From contig JAQIBO010000049.1 of the NCBI GenBank assembly GCA_027859055.1, positions 1 through 5,135 on the forward strand: a DNA stretch of 5,135 bases, given 5' to 3'. Below the pieces are notes generated by a model, which had not been told where the DNA came from, did no database searches, and saw nothing but the letters and a program-made list of their open reading frames with translations. This DNA comes from Spirochaeta sp. GTDB lineage: Bacteria > Spirochaetota > Spirochaetia > DSM-27196 > Alkalispirochaetaceae. Made by a program: the position numbers and the translations under genes. Position 1 is the stretch's first letter. Each line of letters opens with the position of its first letter. Below, piece after piece: positions 5,119 through 5,135 of the stretch.

Positions 5119-5135
5119 GCTGCTGCTCCACACGT

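Overview
The window reads as ordinary chromosomal sequence from a moderately GC-rich, diderm (Gram-negative-type) bacterium. A spirochaete of the Spirochaeta/Treponema kind is my best guess. It rests on the lipoprotein that joins FlgD/Ig-like repeats to an OmpA C-terminal domain carrying a GHAN motif, on the L33-L28 gene pair, and on general protein flavour; no sequence search was run. There is no tRNA, rRNA, CRISPR array, insertion sequence or phage gene that I can see, and no intergenic gap longer than about 165 bases.

Left part (1-1902). The C-terminal half of a PLP-dependent aminotransferase enters from the left edge on the + strand. It ends inside the 3' end of a convergent minus-strand gene for a small stand-alone PAS-domain protein. 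That PAS gene is divergent from a + strand gene for a Bax inhibitor-1 (YccA/YbhL-type) seven-helix membrane protein. The roughly 120-base space between the last two holds two back-to-back promoter candidates whose extended -10 regions are near copies of each other. A GC-rich perfect hairpin over the stop codon of the BI-1 gene separates it from the next, convergent gene.

Right part (1917-5135). Everything here is on the minus strand. In order of transcription it holds a TTG-started acyltransferase of the PlsC family with an unusual C-terminal zinc ribbon and extra domain, rpmG (L33, too short for most ORF callers), rpmB (L28), a strong intrinsic terminator, and then a separately promoted OmpA-like lipoprotein. 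rpmG and rpmB form a clear two-gene ribosomal-protein operon, with a promoter candidate that overlaps the acyltransferase stop codon.

Functionally the genes are mostly unrelated housekeeping and envelope genes: amino-acid metabolism, one sensor domain, membrane calcium/stress, peptidoglycan-associated envelope structure, translation, and phospholipid synthesis. I did not find a convincing new multi-gene system. The items most worth a second look are the acyltransferase/zinc-ribbon fusion, the aminotransferase lacking the usual carboxylate-binding arginine, the lipoprotein lacking the usual peptidoglycan-binding aspartate, and the mirrored promoters between the PAS and BI-1 genes.
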